A stretch of 64,000 nucleotides of DNA from Rhodospirillaceae bacterium (GTDB taxonomy: Bacteria; Pseudomonadota; Alphaproteobacteria; GCA-2731375), in assembly GCA_018701215.1 (NCBI GenBank), contig JABIWH010000006.1, forward strand, positions 4,259 to 68,258, in the 5' to 3' direction. The notes under the pieces are model-generated. The model had not been told where the DNA came from. It was given only the letters and a program-made list of their open reading frames with translations, and did not search any database. Shown here one piece after another: positions 41,356 through 50,509 of this stretch. Position numbers and translations under genes: made by a program. Position 1 is the stretch's first letter; the number at the start of each line of letters is the position of its first letter.

Positions 41356-42184
41356 CGCACAGGTTCACGCCTACGAGCGGGACCACCCAGGCCGGCCCTG
41401 GACCGCCGTACTCGAAGGCCCCGACGAGGTCACGGGCGATGACATGGTCGCAGCCATGGACGCGGTTGGCGTCGACGGTGCCCTGCTGGTCTCGCCCTTC
41501 ACCATGTACCAATACGACGCCAGCTATGCGATTGACGTTCATGCCGCTCACCCCGGCCGCTTTGCCCTGATTAAGCCGGTTGATTCCACCGACCCAGGGG
41601 TCGCGGAAACCATCGCGGATTGGGCCACACTGGCCAGCACGGTCGCGATCCGCATCATGATGCGCGACGATGTCTCGGACGATCCCGACGACCCTGGCAT
41701 CAACCGCGTGCTCGACGCCGCCGCCCGCCATGGACTGCCGGTCAATCTCCTGGCCTGGGGCCGGCTGGACCAAGTGGCCGCACTTGCCGCCAGAAACCCA
41801 AATACAAGATTGGTCATCGATCATCTCGGCCTGCAACAACCTTTTGTGCCGCCAGCACCACCGGAGCCGTTCGCTAGCCTGCCGGAACTCTTGAATTTGG
41901 CGCAATACGACAACGTGGTGGTAAAAATCACCGGCGCCTGCACCCTGTCCCATGAAGCTTTTCCCTACAATGACATCTGGGACCCGCTCTGCCGCATCTT
42001 CGATGCCTTTGGCTTCGCACGCTGCATGTGGGGCACTGACTGGACCCGGGCGGTGAAATTGTTGAGTTATGCCCAAGGCGTGGAGTCATTCCGCCTGACC
42101 GGGCGCATTTCGGATAACGAGCGCGCGGCGCTGATGGGCGGGAGCCTGCAACGCATTTACGATTGGTCGCCAGCGTTCGAATGA
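41342..42184 (+). CDS. Amidohydrolase-2 family (TIM-barrel) hydrolase or decarboxylase
   Basis: 280 residues beginning M-V-T-I-D-A-Q-V-H-A-Y-E-R-D; Gln-x-His replaces the H-x-H of the first metal motif, as in lactonase-type members of the amidohydrolase-2 group. L-V-I-D-H-L-G near residue 159 and M-W-G-T-D-W near 229 are the other family landmarks (His and catalytic Asp). Such enzymes hydrolyse lactones or decarboxylate aromatic acids such as 2-amino-3-carboxymuconate semialdehyde. Its start lies inside the ligase gene and its stop overlaps the kinase start, so the three are translationally linked. Confidence 0.85.
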   Translation: MVTIDAQVHAYERDHPGRPWTAVLEGPDEVTGDDMVAAMDAVGVDGALLVSPFTMYQYDASYAIDVHAAHPGRFALIKPVDSTDPGVAETIADWATLASTVAIRIMMRDDVSDDPDDPGINRVLDAAARHGLPVNLLAWGRLDQVAALAARNPNTRLVIDHLGLQQPFVPPAPPEPFASLPELLNLAQYDNVVVKITGACTLSHEAFPYNDIWDPLCRIFDAFGFARCMWGTDWTRAVKLLSYAQGVESFRLTGRISDNERAALMGGSLQRIYDWSPAFE

Positions 42185-44370
42185 GCCTGAAACAACGCCG
42201 CAAATCGTTGATCAAGTATGCAGCCGAGACGGCTGCCGTTGCCGTAATCTACCTCTTATTGGGCAAGCTGGGACAGTTGTCGGCGATCACGCCGGGCAAC
42301 GTGACGGCGGTATGGCCGCCTTCGGGGTTCGCCCTGGCGATAGCGCTTTTACTTGGCCGTAGAGCCCTCTGGGGCATTGGGCTCGGCGCGTTTGTGGTCA
42401 ACACACAGGCCTTTTTTGACAGCGCGACGTTAGAGAGCATTGTCACGTCAATCACGGTCGGCATTGGCATCGCCATTGGGTCCATGGCCCAGCCGTTCCT
42501 TGGCGCGGTTTTCATCAAGCGCTTCATCGGCGTCAATCATCTGCTGAAAAATGTCCGCGACTTCCTTGTTTTCGCATCCCTGATCCCACTTATGTGCCTG
42601 ATCAGTTCGACAATCGGTGCGATCAGCCTGTTGCTCGGCGGACTAATTTCCATCTCAAGTTTTGGCGAACTATGGTTGACCTGGTGGCTGGGTGATGGCG
42701 TTGGCATCCTTATCGTCACGCCGTTCGTGATGGCGTGGCGCAATATGAAGAGCCTTCCCGCAACAGCTGGCAACAAACTGATCCTGGCCATGGTGTTGTC
42801 GTTTCTCGCACTATCCGCGTTGATCGGGTTTGACGCGACCTTTGATGGGGACGCCACGCGTTATCCCCTGGAATTTCTGGCCTGGCCATTTCTACTTTGG
42901 CTCGCTCTTCGGTTCGATGCACGCGCGGTGACGAGTGGAATTTTGCTGCTATCAGCCATCGCGATTGGGCAAACCATGCGGGGACAAGGCCCATTCCACC
43001 TCGATGCGCCCAATCTATCGCTCCTATTGTTGCAACTATTCATCACGGTGACGGCGGTCACCGTGATGATCGTCGCCGCGCTGGCCAATGAACGCAAGAT
43101 AGCGGACAACGCGTTGCGGCTTGCCCATTCCGAGCTTGAAATAAAAATCGAGGCCCGAACCTCTGAACTGAAAGCCGAAATCGATGAGCGCAAGCGTTTG
43201 GAGGAGCAGGTCCTGCGGTCTCAAAAGATGAAAGCTGTCGGTCAACTGACAGGTGGCATCGCCCATGATTTCAACAATATTCTCGGCATCATCATGGGCA
43301 ATCTGGAACTCCTGCAGCGACGGCTGAAAGATGACCCTCGGACCATGACATATGTGCAGGCCGCGCTTCGAGGCACCAAGCGAGGTACTGAAATCACCAG
43401 AAAACTGCTTGATTTTGCACGCCAGGGGCCGGGCAATGCCAGGCTGATCGCCGTCAATGATGTCATCACGCACACGCAGGAACTGACTGCCAGATCATTA
43501 ACCCCATCGATCAAGCTGGAAACATATTTGGCGGATGATTTATGGCCGGTCAAGATCGACCCTGGAGATCTCGAAGACGCCATCTTCAATCTTTCCCTCA
43601 ATGCCCGTGACGCCATGCCGGATGGTGGCACTCTAAGCATAGAGACGGCCAACAAGATCCTTGATGACGATTACGTCAGGCACAACCCACAGGCCACGGC
43701 TGGTGCATTCGTGATGATTAACATGAGTGATACCGGGATTGGGATGACGGACGAGGTCAAGGAGACGGCTTTTGAACCATTTTTCACGACCAAGCCGTTT
43801 GGCGAGAGCAGCGGCCTTGGCCTGAGCATGGTCTATGGTTTCGTGGAACGCTCTAACGGCCACATCAAGATCTATTCAGAGGTCGGCGTCGGCACCACTT
43901 TCCGGATTTTTCTGCCCCGTGCCCTTGAAGACGCAATGGAGACTGAAACGGTGGCGGAGCAGCGGATTGAGCTGCCCGTTGGCAACGAAACCATCCTGGT
44001 TGTCGATGATGAAAAAGCCTTGCTCGATGTCGCCGTCATGAATCTGGAACAGATTGGCTATAAAATCCTGACCGCCTCCAATGGTCAACAGGCGCTGCAC
44101 GTTCTGGAAACCCATCGGGACATTGATCTTCTGTTTTGTGACGTCATCATGCCCGGTGATTTGGATGGATACCAAGTGGCCTTGACGGCGCACAGCATCT
44201 ATCCCGCACTCAAGGTCTTGTTGACCAGTGGCTTCTCGAAGAAGCGTAGGGAAAATGACGACGCCGAGAACGGCTATCCAAGCCAGCTTGCACGCACCCT
44301 TTTGAGCAAGCCGTACAATGCCAAAGAACTGGCATTGGCGGTACGCAGCGCGTTAGATAATATCGGCTGA
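42181..44370 (+). CDS. MASE1-domain hybrid sensor histidine kinase
   Basis: 729 residues. Residues 15-300 form a MASE1-type membrane sensor with about eight segments, including T-A-V-W-P-P-S-G-F-A-L-A near 42-53. A coiled coil (310-345) leads to the HisKA domain with His362 in G-G-I-A-H-D-F-N-N, the ATPase domain (N-L-S-L-N-A-R-D-A and G-L-G-L-S-M), and a C-terminal receiver starting I-L-V-V-D-D-E with phospho-acceptor Asp in F-C-D-V-I-M-P-G near 660. No response regulator with an output domain is adjacent. The ATG overlaps the amidohydrolase stop by four bases, so the sensor is expressed with the catabolic genes. The kinase core resembles blue-light/hybrid kinases of the H-D-F-N-N type. Confidence 0.9.
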   Translation: MSLKQRRKSLIKYAAETAAVAVIYLLLGKLGQLSAITPGNVTAVWPPSGFALAIALLLGRRALWGIGLGAFVVNTQAFFDSATLESIVTSITVGIGIAIGSMAQPFLGAVFIKRFIGVNHLLKNVRDFLVFASLIPLMCLISSTIGAISLLLGGLISISSFGELWLTWWLGDGVGILIVTPFVMAWRNMKSLPATAGNKLILAMVLSFLALSALIGFDATFDGDATRYPLEFLAWPFLLWLALRFDARAVTSGILLLSAIAIGQTMRGQGPFHLDAPNLSLLLLQLFITVTAVTVMIVAALANERKIADNALRLAHSELEIKIEARTSELKAEIDERKRLEEQVLRSQKMKAVGQLTGGIAHDFNNILGIIMGNLELLQRRLKDDPRTMTYVQAALRGTKRGTEITRKLLDFARQGPGNARLIAVNDVITHTQELTARSLTPSIKLETYLADDLWPVKIDPGDLEDAIFNLSLNARDAMPDGGTLSIETANKILDDDYVRHNPQATAGAFVMINMSDTGIGMTDEVKETAFEPFFTTKPFGESSGLGLSMVYGFVERSNGHIKIYSEVGVGTTFRIFLPRALEDAMETETVAEQRIELPVGNETILVVDDEKALLDVAVMNLEQIGYKILTASNGQQALHVLETHRDIDLLFCDVIMPGDLDGYQVALTAHSIYPALKVLLTSGFSKKRRENDDAENGYPSQLARTLLSKPYNAKELALAVRSALDNIG

Positions 44371-44389
44371 TCGGTCATCAATGCCGTAT

Positions 44390-46255
44390 CTATTCCGTTG
44401 CATCCTTGGCCAGGAAACCGCCCGATTGGCGGGACCATAGCTGCGCATACAGGCCACCGCGCCGCAGCAGGGTTTCGTGGTTGCCCTCTTCAACGATGCG
44501 GCCCTGGTCCATGACGATCAGGCGGTCCATGGCGGCAATGGTGGACAAACGGTGCGCGATGGCGATCACCGTCTTGCCCGCCATCAGGGCCTGAAAACTT
44601 TCCTGAATGGCCGCCTCGACTTCCGAATCCAGCGCCGATGTGGCCTCGTCCAAAATCAGGATCGGCGCGTCTTTCAATAACACCCTGGCAATGGCGACGC
44701 GCTGCCGCTGCCCGCCGGATAGCTTCACGCCGCGCTCGCCCACATGGGCCTGATAGCCGCGTCGGCCCTTGCCGTCCTCCAAATCATGGATGAAGTCGTC
44801 GGCATGGGCCGCCTTAGCGGCGGCGATCACCTGGGCCTCGGTCGCACCGGGCTTGGAATAGCTGATATTGTCCAGGACCGAGCGGTGCAACAGCGAGGTA
44901 TCCTGGGTCACCATGGCGATCTGGGCCCGCAGGCTGTCCTGGGTGACGCCGGCGACATCCTGGCCATCGATCAGAATGCGGCCGTCTTGTAGGTCATAGA
45001 ACCGCAACAACAGGCTAACCAGGGTGGATTTTCCGGCGCCGGAACGGCCGACGATACCGACCTTCTCGCCGGGCCGGATATCCAGATCCAGACCGCTGAG
45101 CACGCCTTGCTCCACATCCTCCCTATCCTTGCCGTAATTGAAGGAAATATGGTCATAGCGGATGCCGCCCGCCGTCACCGCCAAGGCTTCAGCATTGGGG
45201 AGATCCTCGATAGCGTGCTCTCTGGCGATGGTTTCAACCCCGTCCAGCACCACGCCGATGTTTTCAAAAATATTGGAGACTTCCCACATGATCCATTGCG
45301 ACATCCCCTGCAGGCGCAGCACCAGACCCACTGCCAGGGCGATGGCGCCGGCGGATGTCGCATCGATATACCAGAGCCACACCGCCATGCCCGCGATGGC
45401 GAAAATCAGGCCCGCATTCATTGCGTTCAGAGTGATGTTCAACTTGGTCGACAGGCGCATCTGGCCATAGACCGGTTCCAGGAATGCCTCCATGCCCTCG
45501 CGGGCATAACTGTCTTCATAAGCCGCATGGGCAAACATTTTCACCGTACCGATGTTGGTATAGCTATCCACCACGCGGCCGGTTACGACCGAGCGCGCCT
45601 CGGCCTGGGCCATGGACCAATCCCGCAGGCGCGGCACGAAATGGCGCATGGCAATCATGTAGCCGGCAAACCAGAGCAACATGGGCGCGGTCAGACGTAG
45701 ATCGCTGCTAGCGAACAAAATCACGGCGGCACCAAAGTAGACGGCCACATACAGCAGCACTTCGGTGAGCTTCATGACGATATCGCGCACGGCCAGGGCG
45801 GTCTGCATCATCTTGGCCGCGACCCGTCCGGCAAAGTCATCCTGATAGAATTCCATGCTTTGACGCAGCAGATAGCGGTGCGCCTGCCAACGGGTACGCA
45901 TGGCGAAGTTACCCAACAAGCCTTGATGGGAGATCGAGCCGTAGACAAATTTCAGGGCCGGCAATACCACCAGCACCACGACGCCCATCAAGATCAATTC
46001 GCCGTTGTGATCAGCCCAGAACGTCGCCCGCTCCGCCGTCGCCAACCAATCCACCAGGCGGCCGAGGAAGGCGAACATCATCACCTCCAGCAACGCGATC
46101 ACGGTGGAGAACAGGCCAGAGGCCAACAGCAGCGGCCAAAAAGGCCGGGCATAGTGCAAAATAAATGGGATCAATGAGGCCGGCGGCATCTCTGGCTGGG
46201 TGATGGGCAGCGGGTCCGTCGCCCGCTCCAACCAGGAAAAGAACCAATTGATCAT
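44390..46255 (-). CDS. ABC exporter, fused membrane and ATP-binding domains
   Basis: 621-residue half-transporter of the MsbA/multidrug type. Six membrane segments occupy residues 30-320; the nucleotide-binding domain has Walker A G-R-S-G-A-G-K-S-T near 402-410, signature L-S-G-G-Q-R-Q-R near 512, Walker B I-L-I-L-D-E-A-T-S-A-L-D and H-loop I-A-H-R-L-S-T. It should act as a homodimer exporting lipids or drugs. GGGGAAT eight bases upstream fixes the start. Its 3' end converges on the sensor kinase gene, and the cupin gene lies upstream on the same strand, 26 bases away. Confidence 0.93.
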   Translation of the reverse strand: MINWFFSWLERATDPLPITQPEMPPASLIPFILHYARPFWPLLLASGLFSTVIALLEVMMFAFLGRLVDWLATAERATFWADHNGELILMGVVVLVVLPALKFVYGSISHQGLLGNFAMRTRWQAHRYLLRQSMEFYQDDFAGRVAAKMMQTALAVRDIVMKLTEVLLYVAVYFGAAVILFASSDLRLTAPMLLWFAGYMIAMRHFVPRLRDWSMAQAEARSVVTGRVVDSYTNIGTVKMFAHAAYEDSYAREGMEAFLEPVYGQMRLSTKLNITLNAMNAGLIFAIAGMAVWLWYIDATSAGAIALAVGLVLRLQGMSQWIMWEVSNIFENIGVVLDGVETIAREHAIEDLPNAEALAVTAGGIRYDHISFNYGKDREDVEQGVLSGLDLDIRPGEKVGIVGRSGAGKSTLVSLLLRFYDLQDGRILIDGQDVAGVTQDSLRAQIAMVTQDTSLLHRSVLDNISYSKPGATEAQVIAAAKAAHADDFIHDLEDGKGRRGYQAHVGERGVKLSGGQRQRVAIARVLLKDAPILILDEATSALDSEVEAAIQESFQALMAGKTVIAIAHRLSTIAAMDRLIVMDQGRIVEEGNHETLLRRGGLYAQLWSRQSGGFLAKDATE

Positions 46256-46281
46256 GGTTTATTCCCCAGGATTTTGGCGGC

Positions 46282-46860
46282 CTAGTCTTCCGCACCCGCC
46301 GCCACGCCGGCCTTGAACCGTGTATCCGCCTGACGGAAAACCTTGTGCGTGTTCTGCATGTCCCAGGGCTCTTCGATCAGGGTTTCATGGTCCCACTGGC
46401 TGCGCGCCACCGGCGGATTAAAAAAATCACCGCCATAGACATGGATGGCGGAGGTCAATTTAGCGATCGGATTGGCCACGGAATGGACGATCTCCGGCCC
46501 CAGGGTGGCCACCTGCCCCGGCCCCATGGACTCGGCCCCCGCCGCCTCCAGCTGGGGTCCCGTCTCGGTATCAAGGCGGCGCCAGAAAACATTGTCTTCG
46601 CGCCCGCCATAAAGGCCAATGGCAGCGAACATGTGATGGTTATGGGGCAGCAGGGTCATGTAAGGCGCCCAGACGAAATTGATGATGGTCAGATCATCGG
46701 CCTGATAAAGCGGATAAACCCCTGCCGTGTCAGGCTCTCCCAACGCCGCGATGACGCCGGCGGGGTCGGCGACCGCACCCAAGACGACATCGCGTATCGC
46801 CTTTTGACCGCCGCCAACGGCGGCTTTGCAGTCTTCGATAAATTGGTCTTTGTTGAACAT
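46282..46860 (-). CDS. Cupin-fold metal-binding protein (cysteine-dioxygenase-like)
   Basis: 192 residues. The first cupin motif is L-P-H-N-H-H-M-F-A-A-I-G-L-Y-G-G-R-E near residues 74-91 and the second ends with I-V-H-S-V-A-N-P near 143, together supplying three histidines as in thiol dioxygenases and related one-iron cupins. The C-terminal K-L-T-S-A-I-H-V-Y-G-G-D-F also fits that group. Substrate unknown. GGGGAT eight bases upstream supports 46860; the frame stays open to 46914. Possibly co-transcribed with the ABC exporter. Confidence 0.78.
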   Translation of the reverse strand: MFNKDQFIEDCKAAVGGGQKAIRDVVLGAVADPAGVIAALGEPDTAGVYPLYQADDLTIINFVWAPYMTLLPHNHHMFAAIGLYGGREDNVFWRRLDTETGPQLEAAGAESMGPGQVATLGPEIVHSVANPIAKLTSAIHVYGGDFFNPPVARSQWDHETLIEEPWDMQNTHKVFRQADTRFKAGVAAGAED

Positions 46861-46947
46861 GCGCTTATCCCCAATAACTCCGAATCTCGATGCAGAGAAT
46901 AGCGGAGTGCCCAAACGGACACCATCATTTCACACAATTATCTTGGG

Positions 46948-47784
46948 TTAATGGGCCAGCAACGCCGCCAGGCCCAGGCGATAGTTTTGATATTTCAAAA
47001 CCACGCCCAGCTCGTCCTTGATGCGGTTGTTGCGCACGCGTTTGTTATCGGCATAAAAGCTGGCCGCCATGGGGCTCAGATCGGCCTCGGCAAAGGTAAT
47101 CTCGGGCGGTGGCGCCTGTCGCAACAGCTCGGCGGCATGGGTGATGACGTCCTGGGGTGGGGCGGCCTCATCATCACAGACGTTATAAATGGCCCCGGCA
47201 TTTGGCCGGACCATGGAGGCCTGCAACACCGTTGCCAGATCATCGACGTGAATGCGGGAAAACACGTGCCCTGGCTTGACGATGCGCCGGGCCTTGCCCT
47301 GGCGCAGGTTATTCAGGGCGCTTCGGCCCGGTCCATAAATGCCGGCCAGCCTGAAAACATGTACGGCCAGCGCATGGCGGCGGCCCCATTCCAGCCAAGC
47401 CTGCTCCGCCCCCGCCCGCCACCGGCTGCGCTCGTTGATAGGTGCCGTCGGCGTGCACTCGTCGACCCAGCCGCCGCCATGATCGCCATAGACCCCAGTA
47501 GTGGAGAGATATCCGATCCAGCGCAGATCGGGCAGACTGGCAATCACCTCACCATGACACGCCAGCACCGGATCACCCGCCAGGTCGGGCGGAATGGAGA
47601 GCAACAAATGTGTGGTCCCGGCCATTTGCCCGGTCGGATCGGGCAACGGATGCTGGCGATCAAACCGCATGGTGCCGTTCACGCCATCCCGGCTGGTTCC
47701 CGCCACATTCCAACCTTTACCCAGCTGCCGATGGGTGAGAACCTGGGCGCTGTAACCCAGACCAAAAACAAATAATTTTTCCAC
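46948..47784 (-). CDS. NAD(P)-binding epimerase-like protein (YeeZ-type)
   Basis: 278 residues of the atypical extended-SDR group: L-F-V-F-G-L-G-Y-S-A near the start, I-G-Y-L-S-T-T-G-V-Y-G-D-H-G-G-G-W-V-D-E near 95-114, and H-V-F-R-L-A-G-I-Y-G-P-G-R near 143-155. The catalytic Y-x-x-x-K is absent, as usual for YeeZ-like proteins. The start is a GTG at 47784 with GGGGTGAT upstream; the open frame reaches 48414 only because it is the shadow of the TPR gene opposite. Divergent from that gene. Confidence 0.85.
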   Translation of the reverse strand: MEKLFVFGLGYSAQVLTHRQLGKGWNVAGTSRDGVNGTMRFDRQHPLPDPTGQMAGTTHLLLSIPPDLAGDPVLACHGEVIASLPDLRWIGYLSTTGVYGDHGGGWVDECTPTAPINERSRWRAGAEQAWLEWGRRHALAVHVFRLAGIYGPGRSALNNLRQGKARRIVKPGHVFSRIHVDDLATVLQASMVRPNAGAIYNVCDDEAAPPQDVITHAAELLRQAPPPEITFAEADLSPMAASFYADNKRVRNNRIKDELGVVLKYQNYRLGLAALLAH

Positions 47785-47838
47785 TATTTCATCACCCCAG
47801 CTCTTGCCGATGCGCCTGCAAGCATGGAAGGTAGGGCC

Positions 47839-48636
47839 ATGCGTAGCCTTATACAATGCGGTCTTTTTGCACTTGCGCTGACGCTGGTGCCGGATTCTGC
47901 AATGGCGGCGGAAACCGGTGCGAAAACCAGTGCAAAAACCGCTGCTGGCGGCATAGATCACGAGAAACAATACCTTGCCTGCATCGCTCTGACCTACCGT
48001 GAGCCCTGGCAGGCCTTCGAAACGGCGGAAACCTGGGCCGGGCTGGGGGGCGGCGGAGCGGCGCGCCACTGCGCGGCAATGGCCTTGCTGGAGGCCAAGG
48101 AATATGACCGTGCCGCCCAACGCTTGGAAGCCCTGGCCGCCGCCCTGCCGACCGACCATTTCCCCACCCCTGGCGATGTCCTGGCCCAGGCGGCGAATGT
48201 CTGGCTGTTGGGCGGGCGGCCTGAACTGGCCCTGCAGGCGATTGACCTTGCCCTGCAATATGACCCCAAAAGGGCCGCCTATCTGGTCGATCGAGGCCGT
48301 ATTCTGGCGGAAGGCGGCGACCATGCCGGCGCATTGAGCGATCTGGAGCGGGCCCTGGCCCTGGACCCGAACGACGATGATGCCGTTGCCTTTCGGGCCA
48401 GCGCCTTGCGCCATCTGGGCCGCAGGGACGAGGCCATGGAGGTGATCAACCAGGCATTGACCCTTAACCCCGCCAACCCGTCGGCCCGATTGGAGCGGGG
48501 CATCCTGCGCCTAAAGGCCGGCGACCGGGACGGCGCACGGGCGGATTGGCTCTATGCCGCGCAGGAACACCGGGGCACGCCGGCAGGCGATGCGGCCCAG
48601 TCCCGCCTGCAACAGATGGAGCTTGGGCAGAAATAG
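47839..48636 (+). CDS. Exported tetratricopeptide-repeat protein
   Basis: 265 residues. A signal peptide (M-R-S-L-I-Q-C-G-L-F-A-L-A-L, likely cleaved after A-M-A near 22) is followed by a first cysteine-bearing helical region and four to five TPR-like repeats, clearest at A-A-Y-L-V-D-R-G-R-I-L-A-E-G-G-D-H-A-G-A-L and the two after it. It probably works as a periplasmic scaffold. The two cysteines near 48 and 78 could form a disulfide. The ATG at 47839 with GGAAGG upstream is chosen. No partner is obvious. Confidence 0.85.
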   Translation: MRSLIQCGLFALALTLVPDSAMAAETGAKTSAKTAAGGIDHEKQYLACIALTYREPWQAFETAETWAGLGGGGAARHCAAMALLEAKEYDRAAQRLEALAAALPTDHFPTPGDVLAQAANVWLLGGRPELALQAIDLALQYDPKRAAYLVDRGRILAEGGDHAGALSDLERALALDPNDDDAVAFRASALRHLGRRDEAMEVINQALTLNPANPSARLERGILRLKAGDRDGARADWLYAAQEHRGTPAGDAAQSRLQQMELGQK

Positions 48637-48641
48637 ACCGC

Positions 48642-49796
48642 TTAGGCGGCAATACACCGGGCCCATTCGGCCCGGACAGCGTCGTCGGTTTCCGCCCCCA
48701 GATGGTCATGGGCCAAAATGGCCAACACCTCGGCGCCGCGCAGTTGCAGCAAGGCCCAGACCGCCATGGCACGGACCAGGGGCGAAGGATCGCTCAGCAA
48801 CGGATCGATAAGTTCCGACAATTGCCCATTGCCGCTGTTACCGGCGGCGATCAAAACATTGCGCAAGAAGCGGTCCCGGCCCAGGCGCTTAACCGGGGTG
48901 CCGGCATAGAGGCGGCGAAAGGCGGCATCATCCAATCGCAGCAATTCGGCCAGATCCACCATGCTCAACCCCGCACGGGGCGCCATGACGGCGTCATCTG
49001 CGGTGACGGCGAATTTGTTCCAAGGGCAGATCGCCAAGCAGTCATCGCAGCCAAAGATGCGGTTGCCCATGGGTTTGCGGAACTCCACCGCGATATGGCC
49101 CTGATGTTCGATACTCAAATAAGACAGGCAGCGCCGGGCATCCAATTGATACGGCGCGGGGAATGCAGCCGTGGGGCAGATATCGAGACAGTGTCGGCAG
49201 GCACCGCAATGGTCCTGCTCCGGTAGATCGGGGGACAAGTGCAAGGTGGTGAAGATACTGCCCAAAAACAGCCATGAACCCAGTTCTCGACTGACCAGAT
49301 TGCTATGCTTGCCCTGCCAACCCAGACCGGCGGCTTGCGCCAAAGGTTTTTCCATCACCGGCGCGGTATCGACAAAGACTTTCAATTCACCCCCTGCTTC
49401 GGCCTGCAACCATCGGGCCAAGGCCTTGAGGCGCTTTTTCACTACCACGTGATAATCCTTGCGCCCTGCGTAGACCGAAACATTGCCCTGCTCCACCTGG
49501 GTCAGACGGCCCAAAGGGTCTTCATCGGGGCCATAATTCCAGCCCAGCATGATGATGGAACGGGCTTCAGGCCAGAGGGCATTGGGGTGGCGGCGGCGGG
49601 CCGCCTTTTGCACCAGCCAGTCCATATCCCCATGACGGCCCAGATCCAGAAATTGCCCCAGGCGATCCCCGGCCCCGGGGATGGCATCCGCGGCGGTGAT
49701 ACCCAGGGCATCGAAACCCAGGCTCAAGGCTTCACGCCGCAATTCCGCCGCCAGCTCCAACGGCGCGGCGAGAGGCTTAGAAATCGAGGTCGGCAT
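48642..49796 (-). CDS. queG: Epoxyqueuosine reductase QueG
   Basis: 384 residues, the usual size. Two [4Fe-4S] motifs are present: C-G-A-C-R-H-C-L-D-I-C-P near 197-208 and C-D-D-C-L-A-I-C-P-W-N near 253-263, embedded in the QueG/DUF1730 fold with an N-terminal cobalamin-binding part and HEAT-like C-terminal helices. It reduces epoxyqueuosine at tRNA position 34 to queuosine. Its start lies within the last 20 bases of the GST gene, so they are co-translated. A VUT-type queuosine-precursor transporter candidate lies at 54.5 kb. Confidence 0.95.
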   Translation of the reverse strand: MPTSISKPLAAPLELAAELRREALSLGFDALGITAADAIPGAGDRLGQFLDLGRHGDMDWLVQKAARRRHPNALWPEARSIIMLGWNYGPDEDPLGRLTQVEQGNVSVYAGRKDYHVVVKKRLKALARWLQAEAGGELKVFVDTAPVMEKPLAQAAGLGWQGKHSNLVSRELGSWLFLGSIFTTLHLSPDLPEQDHCGACRHCLDICPTAAFPAPYQLDARRCLSYLSIEHQGHIAVEFRKPMGNRIFGCDDCLAICPWNKFAVTADDAVMAPRAGLSMVDLAELLRLDDAAFRRLYAGTPVKRLGRDRFLRNVLIAAGNSGNGQLSELIDPLLSDPSPLVRAMAVWALLQLRGAEVLAILAHDHLGAETDDAVRAEWARCIAA

Positions 49797-50445
49797 AGTG
49801 TCGGGGCGGCGGCAGACCGGGCATATGATCAGCCAGAATAGCGCGGAAAGAGGGGCGGGATTTCACCCGCGCGTACCATTCCTTGGCGCTGGGGTACTGT
49901 TCCCATGGCACATCGCCGAGATAATCCAGGCACGAGAGATGCGCCGCGGCGGTGATATCGGCCAGGGAGAAGGTCTCGCCGCCAATATAGTTTCGCCGCT
50001 CCACCAGATAGCTGATGTAGTCCAGGTGATAGCCGATATTCTGCCGTCCGGCGCGGATCAGGTCGGAGCGCGGCTCGCCCATGCCCATGAAGCGTTTGAG
50101 CAATTTTTCCCGCAATAGAAAGTCCGTGACCTCGTCATAAAACTTACCATCGAACCAAGCGATCAGACGGCGGCATTCAGCCCGGTCCAGCGGCTCTTTT
50201 CCCAGCAGGTTGGGTTCGGGCTGACAATCTTCCAGATACTCGACGATGGCCTGGCTGTCGGCCAGGATGGTGCCGTCGGGCTCGCTCAATACGGGCACCT
50301 GACCGGCGGCATTCAGAGCGAGAAACTCTGGCCGGCGGTTCCAGTACTTCTCCACCACCAGCTCAACATCCATGCCTTTTTCATACAAGGCGATGCGCAC
50401 CTTGCGGGAAAACGGCGACAGCCAGAAATGGTACAGAATGCGCAT
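49777..50445 (-). CDS. Glutathione S-transferase family protein
   Basis: 222 residues: thioredoxin-like N-terminal domain beginning R-I-L-Y-H-F-W-L-S-P-F-S-R-K-V-R with Ser as the likely thiol-activating residue, the glutathione-binding D-S-Q-A-I near residue 62, and an all-helical C-terminal domain with S-L-A-D-I-T-A-A-A-H (N-capping box) near 151. Typical of bacterial GSTs of unknown substrate. It precedes queG with a 20-base overlap, an arrangement seen in several alphaproteobacteria. Confidence 0.92.
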   Translation of the reverse strand: MRILYHFWLSPFSRKVRIALYEKGMDVELVVEKYWNRRPEFLALNAAGQVPVLSEPDGTILADSQAIVEYLEDCQPEPNLLGKEPLDRAECRRLIAWFDGKFYDEVTDFLLREKLLKRFMGMGEPRSDLIRAGRQNIGYHLDYISYLVERRNYIGGETFSLADITAAAHLSCLDYLGDVPWEQYPSAKEWYARVKSRPSFRAILADHMPGLPPPRHYADLDF

Positions 50446-50509
50446 ATGTTCAGTCTACTGGTTGCTCTTGCTTTCACATAGCATGGGGCCTCGGCTCAAG
50501 GGAACCGCA

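Noticed and set aside
46948..48414. One 488-residue protein on the minus strand
   Set aside because: The upper part is the antisense shadow of the TPR gene; homology begins at the GTG at 47784.
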